The notes under the pieces: model-generated | Database searches by the model: none | Told to the model about the DNA's origin: nothing | What the model saw: only the letters and a program-made list of their open reading frames with translations | In this document: positions 45,207 to 56,602 of the stretch, one piece after another | How positions within the stretch are numbered: position 1 is the first letter of the stretch | Layout of the letters: each line of letters starts with the position of its first letter | Assembly: GCA_905183005.1 (NCBI GenBank) | Contig: CAJJDO010000003.1 | Coordinates: forward strand, 642,659-706,658 | Length of the DNA stretch: 64,000 nucleotides | Direction of reading: 5' to 3' | Source: Paramecium pentaurelia | Taxonomy: Eukaryota > Ciliophora > Oligohymenophorea > Peniculida > Parameciidae | Position numbers and translations under genes: made by a program

Positions 45207-47123
45207 ATGAGCATCAAATAATTAAAAATAAACAAGTATATAATAAACAAATGTTATCCAGAATACATAATTACATTATTTGAATTTAAAAAACCTAAAA
45301 CAAGAGAACTATAAAAATAGATTAAAATATAATTGTTTTAATAAAACATAATTTTAATAGAATTTGATTTTTCTTCAAATACGCTTAAACAAACAAATGG
45401 ATTTATGAATTAAATTTTTTTATAAATAACACTTAAATAGAGTTAATAGGTCCCATCCTGTATAACTTTAGAAAATTGGGTTGATTAATTAAAGAACCCT
45501 GACTTTAGAGAAAATTTGAAAAAATGCAATGATTAAAATTAAATGATTAATCTATTCCCAATTGTAGGTTATGGGTTATAAATTACATTTAAACAACAGT
45601 TAAATATATTGAAAATTAAGGTTAATTCGATTTCGCAAGTAGAAAAGATTATAGATTTGACAACTATATAATTGGATAAAAAAAATTTGACAAGAGACAG
45701 GCCAAATTGTATATTACCATTATTAAAAAAAGAAGAAAAAAATGAAGAATTATTGAAATGCTAATTATTTAGGAAAAAAATGTCATACTTAATTACATAA
45801 AATCATGAATTTTATGACAAAAATTCATATATTAATTTAATTTAAAGTACTCTGAAATATTTAATAAAAGTGAATAATAATTCATAATGGCAATAAGAAA
45901 TGATATAAGAAATATTCGAAGTTTGTGAATAAGTGTTTATTGGAGAAGGCATCTATAAATATTCAATTTAAAATTAAGAATTTAAAACTTCATAGTATTA
46001 ATTATTAAATGTGTTTTGTTTGTTTAAGAAAAATGAAATTACACCAGAAGAAATTTATAATGAGTTTATATGGCCAAAAATATAAAATTTAGGATCTTTT
46101 TAATTAAATGATGAAGGATAGACTGGTATAGGTAAATTTTTTGATTCTTTAAATTTAAATTATTAAAAAATAGATTTTGATGATATAAATGGTAATATAA
46201 GAAGATATTTAGATGAAAATGATTATTTTTATACAAAATTATTCTATGGATAATTTTTAAGTAATTTGATATAATTTTTTATTCCAAAAGAAATGGCAAA
46301 AGATAAATTAAGAAAAGAAATGTTTTTTTAATGTTAAGATAAATTTGAAGAAAATTAATTTTAACAATAAAAACACCTAATTATTAATTTTACTTAATCT
46401 GCAATTTATAAGCACTTATTTAATATGCTTATGAATGATTATTAAGAGTAAAATAAAATTAAGTATTTTTAATCATTAAATTAAGCCATTGAAATAGGAA
46501 ATTACTATTCATTTTTATAAAGATAACCTAAATATGAAGATTTAGCTTAATATTAAAATCTGAATACACATTTAAGCCATGAAAATTCATATGAAAATGG
46601 ATTAATACTATTTATTTAATACATAGTATAATTACTATTAAAATAAATATCAATTTTAGAATTAAGAAAAACTTCATTTGAAAGTTGGGAATAAATGAGA
46701 TAATCCTAAAAAATAATAGAAAAATCAACAATAATTTAGAAATATGCAATAATATTTGGAATTAAACCACAAAATACCTAATTAGTTGAAGATGAAATAT
46801 TAAATACAATATCAGAAATATGTTGGTTAAATTGTGAATCTTTAAAAATAAACTATTAAAAAGATGTAGATATAATAAACTATTTAAAAATGATTAAAAA
46901 TTATCCTTAATGTGATAATTTAAAAAAGTATTTTCATATACATCAAAAATGTTTGAATGAAATAAGTTAATTTTGCTTTAAAATAAAAAGTTAAACTTAA
47001 TTATACAAATATTTTGATTACTTTGAAACAAATGAATTAAATAATAAACTTCCAAAGGATCCTCGAAAAGCCAACAATTTTCTTAAAATATATTAAGTAT
47101 GTAAAAATATGGCAAAAGTTTGA
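45207..47123 (+). CDS. Unrecognised 638-residue protein
   Basis: Single exon from ATG 45207 (MSIKQLKINKYIINKCYPEY). Mixed alpha/beta-looking chain without signal or membrane segments. Notable stretches are LENWVDQLKNPDFRENLKKC, MINLFPIVGYGLQITFKQQL and EICWLNCESLKINYQKDVD. Cysteines are scattered, with no metal-binding pattern. An upstream in-frame ATG near 45097 is separated by a TGA. I cannot assign a family; a profile search is needed. Confidence 0.65.
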
Positions 47124-48001
47124 TATTGTAGTGTGATTTGTGAATAATTTTTGATAAATATTATAACTAAATTATTATACTATTATAAATTATTTTCTAT
47201 TCTTTCAAGTAATAAAAAAAAATAAAAGAATAAGATATAATATGTTTGAAGAGTAAAATATTAATAATGAAATTTATAGCATAAATTAATTGTTTATAAA
47301 TATTATCTATTAAAGATTATAATGAATACAAATACATCTATTCCTTCCTTCTAAAAACATATCAAATGTTGGAATTATGATATGCATTATCATATTTTAA
47401 GATCAAAAGAATACAAATATTATTAATTGGACTTCTTAAGGAACTGCATTTATAGTTTACAATTAAATTGTGTTGGAAAAAGATATTTAATAGAATTTCT
47501 TTAAACATAACAATTATTCAAGATTTATAAGGTATATAAAGTAAGATAAAAAATTGATGACAATCGAATTTATTTAATTAAAAAAAAGTGAAATCAAATG
47601 AAGGTTAAATATTAAAAGAATAAATGTTTTCGAAAAGGCATAACTAGAGTGTTGATATAGATGTCAAATTGAAATAAGTAGAATAAAATATTGCATGCAC
47701 TAAATGAAAAATTGATATAAAAAAAGTAAGAATTGAAGATATAATATGTTAGATAAAAGTGAAATCATTACCAATAAATTTTTCGATTACAAAGAACAAT
47801 CTTTTTAGAATCAAAAATTGGTTCTCCAAATCCATATAAACTTATTTTTATGGATAGATTAATAAATAATTTATTAACTAAATTAATTTAAATACAAATA
47901 TTATATAATCACATCTATAATTCATATATTATCAATAATATTTTATATGTTTTAACTATGAAATAATTACATAAATAATAAATGAACAACTAATAATAAT
48001 T
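47124..48001. other. Spacer of 880 bp with interrupted + strand frames
   Basis: From about 47322 a frame reads MNTNTSIPSFQKHIKCWNYD, MHYHILRSKEYKYYQLDFLR and NCIYSLQLNCVGKRYLIEFL, then meets TGA near 47550. Short coherent pieces follow in other frames up to about 47850. No start-to-stop model works, so I treat it as a probable decayed gene. Confidence 0.3.
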
Positions 48002-48627
48002 TCAATAGGTTTGTGAATTAACATCTATTCCTTTAAAAAATTTGTACACAAATATGGTTTGTAATATTGTAATTAATATTAAAACTCCTATTTTTGTAAT
48101 TGAACACCAATAAATTGATTTTTAAGTATTTTCTAAAACTAATTAAAATAATATTTAAAAATTTTACTAATCTTATGAGAGTTTTCTCTATCAGTAATCC
48201 AATTTTGATTTCTATAAATAGATTAAAAGTTTCTATTTGTTCTAGATAATTCTTTAGACATTTAATTAAATTATTCTGATTAAGCATACTCTTTATCATC
48301 TCCATCTATATCAAAATCAAAGCTAACAGTTTTAAAGCTTCTATTCAGACTTTTGAAACAAATAAAATATGTTCCTATTTCTTTTAATGTTTATTTTAAA
48401 GACCCTTCTTTTCCATTTACTTTTTATAGCAATTAATCATTATTTTCAGATTTAATGATAATTTCAGTTTTATTCTCATCCATTCCTGAAACTTGAAAAT
48501 TCACTATCAATTAACAATTATTTTCAGTAGATTATACATAAAAGCAGGTTGGGTTATGATTTATCTAAATAGATAGAGAATATCCAATATTTATTAAGCA
48601 AATTAAAATAAGTGTATATATTCTCAT
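48002..48627 (-). CDS. p24/EMP24 family cargo receptor (GOLD domain)
   Basis: 198 residues, intron 48139-48167 (29 nt). Signal peptide (MRIYTLILICLINIGYSLS), a GOLD domain with the two conserved Cys (NPTCFYVQSTENNCQLIVNF, IGTYFICFKSLNRSFKTVSF, DFDIDG), a coiled-coil stalk (DRENSHKIILENTQKSIYW), one transmembrane helix (ITKIGVLILITILQTIFVYK) and a short cytosolic tail starting KFFKG, where p24 proteins place their FF coat-binding motif. It cycles between ER and Golgi in COPI/COPII vesicles. Its ATG is 15 bp from the divergent gene at 48643. Confidence 0.9.
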
Positions 48628-48642
48628 CTATTATTTATTTAA

Positions 48643-49615
48643 ATGTAAAACTAAAATAAGTCATTTTTTGATTAAGAAACCTGTTTGGCTGAAATTGAAT
48701 TACCAACTGAATGGAGACATTAATTCTTGAAATGGACAAAAAAATTAGAAAAGTAAGATAAATATTAAGAGAAATTGAAGGCTAGTTTAGAAATAAAAAA
48801 CAATGAATATTATTTAATTTTAGAAGATGAAAAATAATCAATTAGAATGAATATAAGTGAATTAAAATAACCTATGAATAAATGCAACTTATTAATACCA
48901 TCACCTCCTTATAATGAAACAAGAGATATTTAATTCACAGGTATTTTACCATACAAAACGAAAGCAAAAATTGAAAATAATAAAAAAGATGTTCGAAATT
49001 TGTAAATAAATTTTTTACTTTTATTGTAGAGATAACTAAAATTACTCTAATAGTTCAGAAAACAAAAATTATTCTTATAGTTCAGAAATAGAGCAAAGCG
49101 AAAGTGAAAAGGAATATTGGGAATATTAAATTTATGATTAACTCTAATTATCTCATTTAGGTAATTTAAATTATATTAATTTAGAAATTAAATAACCATA
49201 ATAAGTGAAAGAGAAAAAACCTGCAGAAGTTTATGATAAATAAACTTTAAAGTTAAATTTAATTGAATTTTTGAGAACTACAGGTGAAAAGGGAGCAAAT
49301 ATTCAAGAAATAAAATAATGTTATAAATTCCAAGATGTTTCAGATGTATTAGATAATCTAAATAATAGAAACATTTAAAAGATGTATTAAAATCTTTTGC
49401 AAAAACAACTTAGAAATCTAGTAAAATAATTTATTTGTTACCTTCTACCTTGTAAATTTGACATATTAGTATTAAAGAATTATAGAAAATAATAATTAGA
49501 TTTTTTATAATTTATTCTAATATAAATATTTCTATAAAATAAAGAATTAAATATATTCAAATTAAATTTGTTATTCTAGATATAATAAGGATAATTAGCA
49601 CCAATATTTCTATGA
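48643..49615 (+). CDS. Unrecognised protein with a possible winged-helix segment
   Basis: 314 residues, intron 49002-49029 (28 nt). The N-terminus (ETCLAEIELPTEWRHQFLKW) and the strands ASLEIKNNEYYLILEDE and NKCNLLIPSPPYNETRDIQF, then TGILPYKTKAKIE, are followed by a Ser/Glu-rich linker and a helix-turn-helix-like unit (LIEFLRTTGEKGANIQEIKQ). The order small beta domain, acidic linker, winged helix is reminiscent of TFIIF beta (RAP30), but key residues do not let me call it. The C-terminal 70 residues may be mis-modelled. Confidence 0.55.
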
Positions 49616-49790
49616 AACAAGAATATTTGAATGAATTATCATAGCATTATGATAACTCAAGAAATAGAACACTATAGAAATAAAAAAAATGATTATAATG
49701 ATGTTATATGTTATTTAAAACTATCCTTGAAATATTGTTATTAAAAAGAAAAAATAAAGATCTTGAAATGAATAAGGTTATATATAATAA

Positions 49791-50245
49791 TCAACTGATG
49801 GTTGCTAGATGTTCATAGAAGCAATAAGAATGAATGAGTTCATTATTTTCCCTTACTTCTATTTTTAGATTCTTATTAGTTTAGGGTATTGTTTTAGAAA
49901 CCCTATATCCAGTTGTTTTTTTTGTATTTAGTACATCAAGAATAGCAACAGGAACAGAGCGTTTGTTGCTTTTGTAATAATGAATGAGAGATTTAGCACT
50001 AGAATAATTGAGATCTAAGGTTTTGGCAACCTAAAAATTAGAATGATATAAATTACCTCCTTTATCTATTTTCCTTCTTAAAATACTTATCTAAATAATT
50101 GTTTCTATTATTCGATAGGTATTTTGTGGATTTTCCTTGTATTTGACTTAGAAACAATTCTTTTTGGAATATAATCTTCACCTTCAGAGCTCTAGGTGCT
50201 AGAATTTAAATCTTGGTATTATTGATGAGATATTGGTTGGCTCAT
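49791..50245 (-). CDS. Small helix-turn-helix protein
   Basis: 142 residues, intron 50031-50056 (26 nt). After a Ser/Gln-rich start (MSQPISHQQYQDLNSS) comes a compact HTH: IPIEQQKQLFRQVFQEGKQI, then KEVAKTLDLNYSSAKSLIHY and YKSNKRSVPV. The K[ED]VAKxLxLNYSxAK[ST]xxxxY pattern is the kind found in transposase-type and CENP-B-like DNA-binding domains, so it probably binds DNA. There is no catalytic domain. It could be a domesticated HTH, but this is inference. Confidence 0.7.
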
Positions 50246-50494
50246 ATGAATTAAAAGGTTTAAGATATTAATAATATAAATAACAATGATAATGATAATG
50301 AATTATTTCATAATTTATTTTTAATTGAATTTTAATTAAAAAGAATATCTTCAGATGCACAAATAATTACATAAACATATTTTATTAGAATATTAATATT
50401 ATCAATCTTTTAGTTTTGAATAGGTATATAATTATAAGAAATATATGTAAAATAATAATTATAAATATATCTTATTATGATTTATACTTATAAT

Positions 50495-51115
50495 TCATTA
50501 AGCTGCAACAACTGGAGGTTTTCTCATTTCTTTAATAAAGCGCTCATAAATTTCATCTTCTCTTTATTTAAGTTCATTCTCATTTTATGGAGCATAATAA
50601 TTTGGATAATCCAATCCTTGTAAGTTTAATATATAAAATTACCATATTTTGTAATTTTTAGTAATTGTTTCTCAACATAATTTACAACTTTAGAAGCATC
50701 AGCCCAATTTCTATTTGCATTCGATCTATGTCCAAGAATGAAAGGTGTTCTAAGATGAAAATATTGATTTTAATAGTTCTAAAATTAAAAGAACAAATTA
50801 CAAGCATTTTATCAAATCTTGCACTAATAGAATAGAGATTAGTTACTCTACCTGATTCATGATTAAGAAATACTCTCATATGATTTAAAAATGATTCACC
50901 TATTCATAAATTTATATAATACCCACTCTTAATCTCTTAGCAAATGCTTCATATTCATATTCAGTCAAATCAGGTCTTAATGTGCTAAAGGATGATTTAT
51001 AATATTTGAAATGCTATTCTGTTGTCATTTATCTAGCATTAATGGCTATTCCTCTTTCTGGATCAATGTATACTTCATCTGTTTCTGTTCCTCTTTGATT
51101 TCTTAATTGATTCAT
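50495..51115 (-). CDS. Unrecognised 182-residue protein
   Basis: Introns 50900-50922 (23 nt), 50779-50801 (23 nt) and 50617-50642 (26 nt, AAG end) are required and give an exact frame. It starts MNQLRNQRGTETDEVYIDPE, continues RGIAINARQMTTEQHFKYYK and ends IYERFIKEMRKPPVVAAQ. Hydrophilic, no membrane segment. The middle (RTPFILGHRSNANRNWADAS, KVVNYVEKQLLKITKYG) looks globular. Family unknown. The well-ordered three-intron structure argues that it is a real gene. Confidence 0.7.
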
Positions 51116-51318
51116 TATTATATAAATAATAATTATTGAATAACATAATTTAAATTAATAAATAATTTCTTTAATTTAAAGAGAAATTACAATAATAATT
51201 ATAACAATTCTTATTAAGAAGATCGAGTAATTAAGAATTCAAATTCTAATAGAAAGAATTTCAAAATTTATATTCATAAATGACTATTCCTTATTTAAAT
51301 TTAGGATATGATATTTAA

Positions 51319-52337
51319 TCAAGAAATTTTTTGTAATTTAATAAAGGAATCAATTTCTATAAATAATATATAAAATAATTACCCATTCTACATTGAGGAC
51401 AGAGATTAAAATCGGGAGCATGTTATTATCTTTCTACAGATTCATTTTTTAATTGCATTTTTTTATCCATTATCTATTTTGCACAATTACCACATAAACA
51501 CATGTGTCTACAAGGCATTATAATTGTATCAATTGTTTCACTTAAACATATTATGCATTCTCCATCATTTTAATCATGTTTCATAGATCCAACTAAATTA
51601 GAATCATTTATTCCATAAATTTCTTAAACATCAAATGCTCCTTTATTATTATGTTAGAACTTTTATTTCACTAATTTTAATTGATCATCTTCATAATCAT
51701 AATAATATATCATCATCATTATTTTGTTTTATATTATTATTATAAGTTTCTAATAAACTTAACCAAAACTAGATTTTTTCTATTTTAAACAGCTTCTAGG
51801 AATTGTTATTTTACTAGAAATTTAAACATTCATAGTTTAAGGTTCAACTATTTAAAATTCATCATAAAATTATTAATCCCTTATTTCTTAAAAGATGTTA
51901 TTAACAGGATTAAATATCTCTTAACATTGTACATATATCTAATTTTATTAAAAAATCTACTTAAATTTTGCAAGGAGTTAATGCAAACAAAACAAATTCT
52001 ATTTTTGAATTTTCATTTCCTACAATTTTTGCCTTTTCTATACAAAAATCATTTTTGAGAACTTAAGGTTAAGAGTTTACATTTGGTTATCTCTATTAAA
52101 TAATTAATTTCTAATTACATGTGATGCTGGGGCTTATTAAATCATTGATTAGTTATATAAGTATGTAGATGAATGATTGTATTAGAATGTTTAAGAATAT
52201 TGCAATGGAATGTTCATTTATTAATTAGGTTAATGATATTACATTTGTATTTGTTATTGCATTTAGTTAGTCTGTATTCTTTATTATTAGTACCTATTGG
52301 CAATTTAATTTCTAGACTTCTAAGGTTAGGAACCCAT
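51319..52337 (-). CDS. MGRN1/RNF157-type RING E3 ubiquitin ligase
   Basis: 314 residues, introns 52093-52118 (26 nt), 51939-51960 (22 nt) and 51357-51382 (26 nt). The first 80 residues are Gln-rich. The middle has VLKNDFCIEKAKIVGNENSK and IEFVLFALTPCKIQIYVQC, matching the conserved domain before the RING in MGRN1/LOG2 proteins, and FDVQEIYGIND corresponds to their LQEIYG motif. The RING is DGECIICLSETIDTIIMPCR, HMCLCGNCAKQIMDK, then LCPQCRMEI, with a complete set of ligands in the C3HC5 style. It ubiquitinates membrane cargo in animals and plants; the target here is unknown. No myristoylation-competent change was assessed beyond the MGS start. Confidence 0.9.
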
Positions 52338-52727
52338 TATACTAATTGATTATAATAAATTTATATATTTTATATAATTTTTTAGAAATTCATCTAATCA
52401 TAATAATTTAACATTCCAAAATTGCTTATTCACACATTGTTCTTTTTTTATATATCAAAATTAATTTTATTTTTATATCTACTATTTTATTTTCTTTTGA
52501 AATGTTATTTATTTATTATCTCTATATAAAATTCTACAATTAAATATTCTGTGTTATTTTGATGGCATTTTCAATTTATTCACATTTTAATTATAGAGTT
52601 TTGAGTTATATTAAACTCAATTATCAAATATTAGTCTAGAATATAGAAACATAAGAATATATTAAGATTGATATAAGCACATTTTAAAATTAAATAAAAT
52701 CTTTTTTTATTTAAGCAAGCATAAATT
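52338..52727. other. Intergenic, divergent 5' regions
   Basis: About 390 bp between the RING ligase and RPS8 starts. No coding signal seen. Confidence 0.4.
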
Positions 52728-53359
52728 ATGGGAATTTCAAGAGATAGCAGACACAAAAGAAGACTTACAGGAGGTCGTATGCCAATCCATAAGAAGAAAA
52801 GAGCCTTTGAGAAAGGAAGATAAGCTGCAATGACTAAATTAGTATCTGGAGAAAAGAGAGTAAGAAGATTAAGAGTGAGAGGAGGAAATTTCAAATTCAG
52901 AGCACTTCGTTTATCAGAAGGCAATTTCTCTTGGGGAAGCCAAGGTGTTGCTAAAAAAGCTAAAATTGTTGAGGTGGTTTATCATCCATCCAATAATGAA
53001 TTGGTCAGAACCAAAACTTTAACAAGAGGTGTCATTGTATAAGTTGATGCTACTCCATTTAAATAATGGTATGCTAAGAAATACAATGTTGAATTGGGAT
53101 CAAAGAAAAAGAAGGTAATTAATTATTATTATAATAATAGGAAACAACAGGAGATTAACCTAAGAAATTAAGTTCAAAGTAAGAGAAAAGAATTAAGGAA
53201 AATGTTATTGATTAATTCGTCTAAGAATAATTTGCCAATCAAAGATTGTTAGTCAGAATTACATCAAGACCAGGATAATCAGGAAGAGCAGATGGCTATA
53301 TCTTGGAAGGAAAGGAATTAGAATTTTACATTAAGAAAATTGAATAGAAGAAGAAATGA
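52728..53359 (+). CDS. RPS8: 40S ribosomal protein S8 (eS8)
   Basis: 201 residues, intron 53115-53140 (26 nt). The sequence is canonical: MGISRDSRHKRRLTGGRMPI, HKKKRAFEKGRQAAMTKLVS, VRRLRVRGGNFKFRALRLSE, GNFSWGSQGVAKKAKIVEVV and YHPSNNELVRTKTLTRGVIV, then ITSRPGQSGRADGYILEGKE near the end. Structural protein of the small subunit contacting 18S rRNA. Start fixed by homology. The internal in-frame ATG frames on either strand are shadows. Confidence 0.98.
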
Positions 53360-53455
53360 TTTCATCATCAATACATTAAATTGCATAATAATAGTACATC
53401 CTAGAAAATATTGTATTTCATAAACACAATTTAAATTAAGATATTTAAATTGATA

Positions 53456-55255
53456 TCATTTTTTTCTCTTTTCTGATCCAAATAACTTTTGATATTTAGT
53501 TAATTTGTTCAAAGTACTATGAGTGGTTGTTTTAGGAGATGGCAAATTACCAAATTGCTCCGTCTTAATCCTTTCAATTTAATTCTTTTAATTTTAATCA
53601 GGGATTGTAGTTAATCTATCTGAACTTAATAATTATTTTGATTAATCAAACATAAGTTTCAATTTCTTAAATATATTAAGACTTAAGTTACTTTTAATTC
53701 TTAATTCGAAATTTGAGATTGTTATTATGTTTTTGAATAACCATGACCAAATTTTAGAGATTCTTACATTATTTAAGAAGACTTAGTCAAAAGATTATGC
53801 TTCTTGAAATAATCATTACATTCACTTTTTGTATTTGATTTTAATGACTTTTTACTTTCATAAGGAGAATGCTATAATATATATTATATATATATATTAC
53901 TTTAGTTTTATTTAATATTTATCTTGATGGAGATAATGGTTCTTTTTATAAAAATTCAGAACTTAACTTATTAATATTCACTATATTAGTTCTATTTATA
54001 TATTCATCTTGTTTAACTTTTTAATAATAAAAATTTGATAATTGATATTTTGCTGTGTCAACATTCTAAAGAAATATTTAATATAATAATTACTTGAAAT
54101 TCATTCAACATATTTATGGCAAATTATTTCCTGAATTCAGCATCCCCTTTATTGAACTCCTCTTCATCAAAATTATATTTTAAAGGTTCTGGTTTATAAG
54201 GAGTAGGTAATTTACAATTCACAACCTTTTCAAAATCAACATCACTAAACCATGGATGAGTTAGAATTTCAATAACACCTTCTTTTTATCCTAATCTTTC
54301 TGTAGGATCCTTTTAAAGAAGAGCAATAATCAAATCTTTTAGTTAATTTGAAATTTAAACATAATCAGGAAATTAAACATTTTCTGTTAAAATTGAACTA
54401 TAAATTTCTTGGGTATTATGAGAATAAAAAGGAGGTAAACCTGAAACTAATTCATATAACAATGCTCCTAAACAATAACAATCTACTAAATAATTGTGAC
54501 CTGTTTTCATAAGCATTTCAGGAGCCATATATTCAGGAGAACCACAAAATGAATAAGCAAAATCTTCTGCTGCCATATCAGGTTTAGAGAGTCCAAAATC
54601 ACTTAACATTAAATGACCTTACAAATCTAATAAAATATTTTCTGGTTTTATATCTCTATAAACAATATTTTAAGAATGTAGATAAGCCATTCCTATACAT
54701 ATTTCAACAAAATAATATTTAGCATCTTATTCATTTAATTTTTTCAATTTTCTTAAATGATAAAATAACTCACCTCCTGCACAATATTCTAAAACAAATG
54801 CAATATAAAATTTTGATTCAAATGCATAATGAAGTGGTATAATATATTAATTGTCCATTTTAATCATGATATCCCTTTCATTTTATACTATTATTTCTTT
54901 CTTATTATCAATAATAAATTTTTTATCAATCAATTTTAAAGCATAAAATATTCCATTATCTTTCTTTCTAACTAAGTATACTCTTGAAAATCCTCCAACA
55001 CCTATGCATTTTATTAATTGAAAATCTTTTAAGCCAACTTTTTTAGTAGTTTAAGGTTATGAATACAAAGGTTCTAAAGATAGTGTAATACCCTAAAATA
55101 CTGACAAACTCAAATCAGGAAGTGATAAATAATAATCAAATGGAACTTTTTTTTGAATTGTGCAAAATTAACAAATAGTTTTGATCTCTAAAGTATTCAG
55201 GAAATCTTACCAGCTTGAATTTAGTCATCATCAGTAGATCCATTTTATTGTACAT
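53456..55255 (-). CDS. AGC-family Ser/Thr protein kinase with long C-terminal tail
   Basis: 563 residues. Introns 54066-54093 (28 nt), 53872-53900 (29 nt), 53666-53691 (26 nt) and, less surely, 55186-55210 (25 nt). Kinase landmarks: LIKCIGVGGFSRVYLVRKKD (Gly loop), FYALKLIDKKF (ATP-anchoring Lys), VLEYCAGGELFYHLRK, IVYRDIKPENILLD (catalytic loop, YRD for HRD), LSDFGLSKPD, SFCGSPEYMAPEMLM and the substrate-side Asp in LVDCYCLGALLYELVSGLPP. The GSPEYMAPE and LTHPWFSD elements fit the PKA/AKT/S6K branch. The tail of about 220 residues is Lys/Ser/Gln-rich. The start is uncertain: the intron giving a consistent frame ends in GAG. Confidence 0.9.
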
Positions 55256-55326
55256 GGTTTTTTTCAATACTTGCTATTTATTGGATTAAATAATTATATA
55301 GATTGCATGTTGATTAATTAGCAAAA

Positions 55327-56270
55327 TCAAATAAGTAATAATATCTATTTAAAAAATAAGATATAATAATACTTTGAGTTTTTATAGTATAAAATTATTT
55401 AAAGTTTCTATTTAGGATCATAATCTAATATTTCATCATTTTTTGTTTTGTTTATTTGTTTTGGTTAAGGAGTTTATTCAGTTTTTGAATGTCCTTAATT
55501 CATAGATTTTGATTCATTATCTGTTTTTTTAATAGGTTTTTATTAGATTATTTATGAAGATACTTTATGACCTTTTTAATAAATTAAGATATCTTCAATT
55601 GATTATCTATGATTAGTGGAAGTATCTGAAAGAATAGACTGTTTATTTAATTTTTAATTAAAGTATTTTTGATATTAGTTTTATATCATTTAAGCATTTT
55701 TCAACTTATATATATTAAATATATTTTTACCATATCGAATAAGTATTAATCTTTCTACTTTTATTTTTTTAATTATGGTTTACTTTATCCTGTAGGTGTT
55801 TAATTATATGATGTTTTAGTTGTTAAAGGATGCTTAAAAAATTCTTTTTTCTAAAATAATATTAATTAAATGATTACTTCTAAGGACACTGTAGCTAATG
55901 AAAGATTCTTGTTTTTCAAAGTTGGTCTTTTAGAATTATTACCTTCATCAGTATGAACTCTTAATTCTGCTATCTATAAAATTTTAATAATCATATTAAT
56001 TACATTGGGTTATGAAGTTTTTACTCGATCACTTTTTAATGTTTGCAAAAACACATTATCAATACTTTTGCTACCTTTTAATTTAGATCTCATTGTATTA
56101 ACAGCTTAAGCTAAGGAATTTCGTTCCCTCTTAAAATAATCAAGTAATTTTGCTTTTCCTTTTTCTACAGGCCTTTCTGTTTTTACTGTTCCAAGACTTG
56201 ATTTAATATTTTTCTTTTCTTGTCTTTATGGAGATTCTTAAAAACTATTTCTACCAGCAATCTTTTTCAT
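55327..56270 (-). CDS. Basic, probably disordered protein
   Basis: About 286-305 residues. One intron, 55705-55730 (26 nt, AAG end), is required. Two further GTA...TAG segments, 55974-56003 (30 nt) and 55851-55877 (27 nt), are multiples of three without stops and may or may not be spliced. Composition is Lys/Ser/Gln/Thr-rich throughout (MKKIAGRNSFQESPQRQEKK, SSLGTVKTERPVEKGKAKLL, LTTKTSYNQTPTGQSKPQ). No domain recognised. It ends close to the kinase start on the same strand. Confidence 0.6.
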
Positions 56271-56602
56271 CTACTGACTAAGCTTCTTCATTAACGATGT
56301 TAAATAATTTAGATAATAAATTAAATGTTATATTATTTCTTAAGTTTATTTTAATTGATTATATGAAAATATTAATGGTATTACTTTTTAATTCATTTTT
56401 ATATTTACATTTTATGTTTTCAACATTTTTAAAAATACAACAAGATTTTATAATTATTTATGAAAAATGATAATATATTATATATAAGGATATTATGGAA
56501 TAATGATGATAGATTGACTATTATAATCTTAATGTAAAAATAAAAAGTATTGATTATTACATTATTTTGTCTTATTTAATGAATAATATTACATAAATAA
56601 AA

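Noticed and set aside
48033..48305. Minus-strand 90-codon frame MEMIKSMLNQ...
   Set aside because: Alternate frame of the p24 gene; the GOLD-domain frame with one intron explains the region.
52631..52924. Minus-strand frame over RPS8
   Set aside because: Antisense to a canonical ribosomal protein gene.
55327..55420. Extension of the AGC kinase start upstream to about 55420
   Set aside because: That stretch is the 3' end of the neighbouring minus-strand gene; no ATG in the kinase frame lies between its stop and the accepted start.
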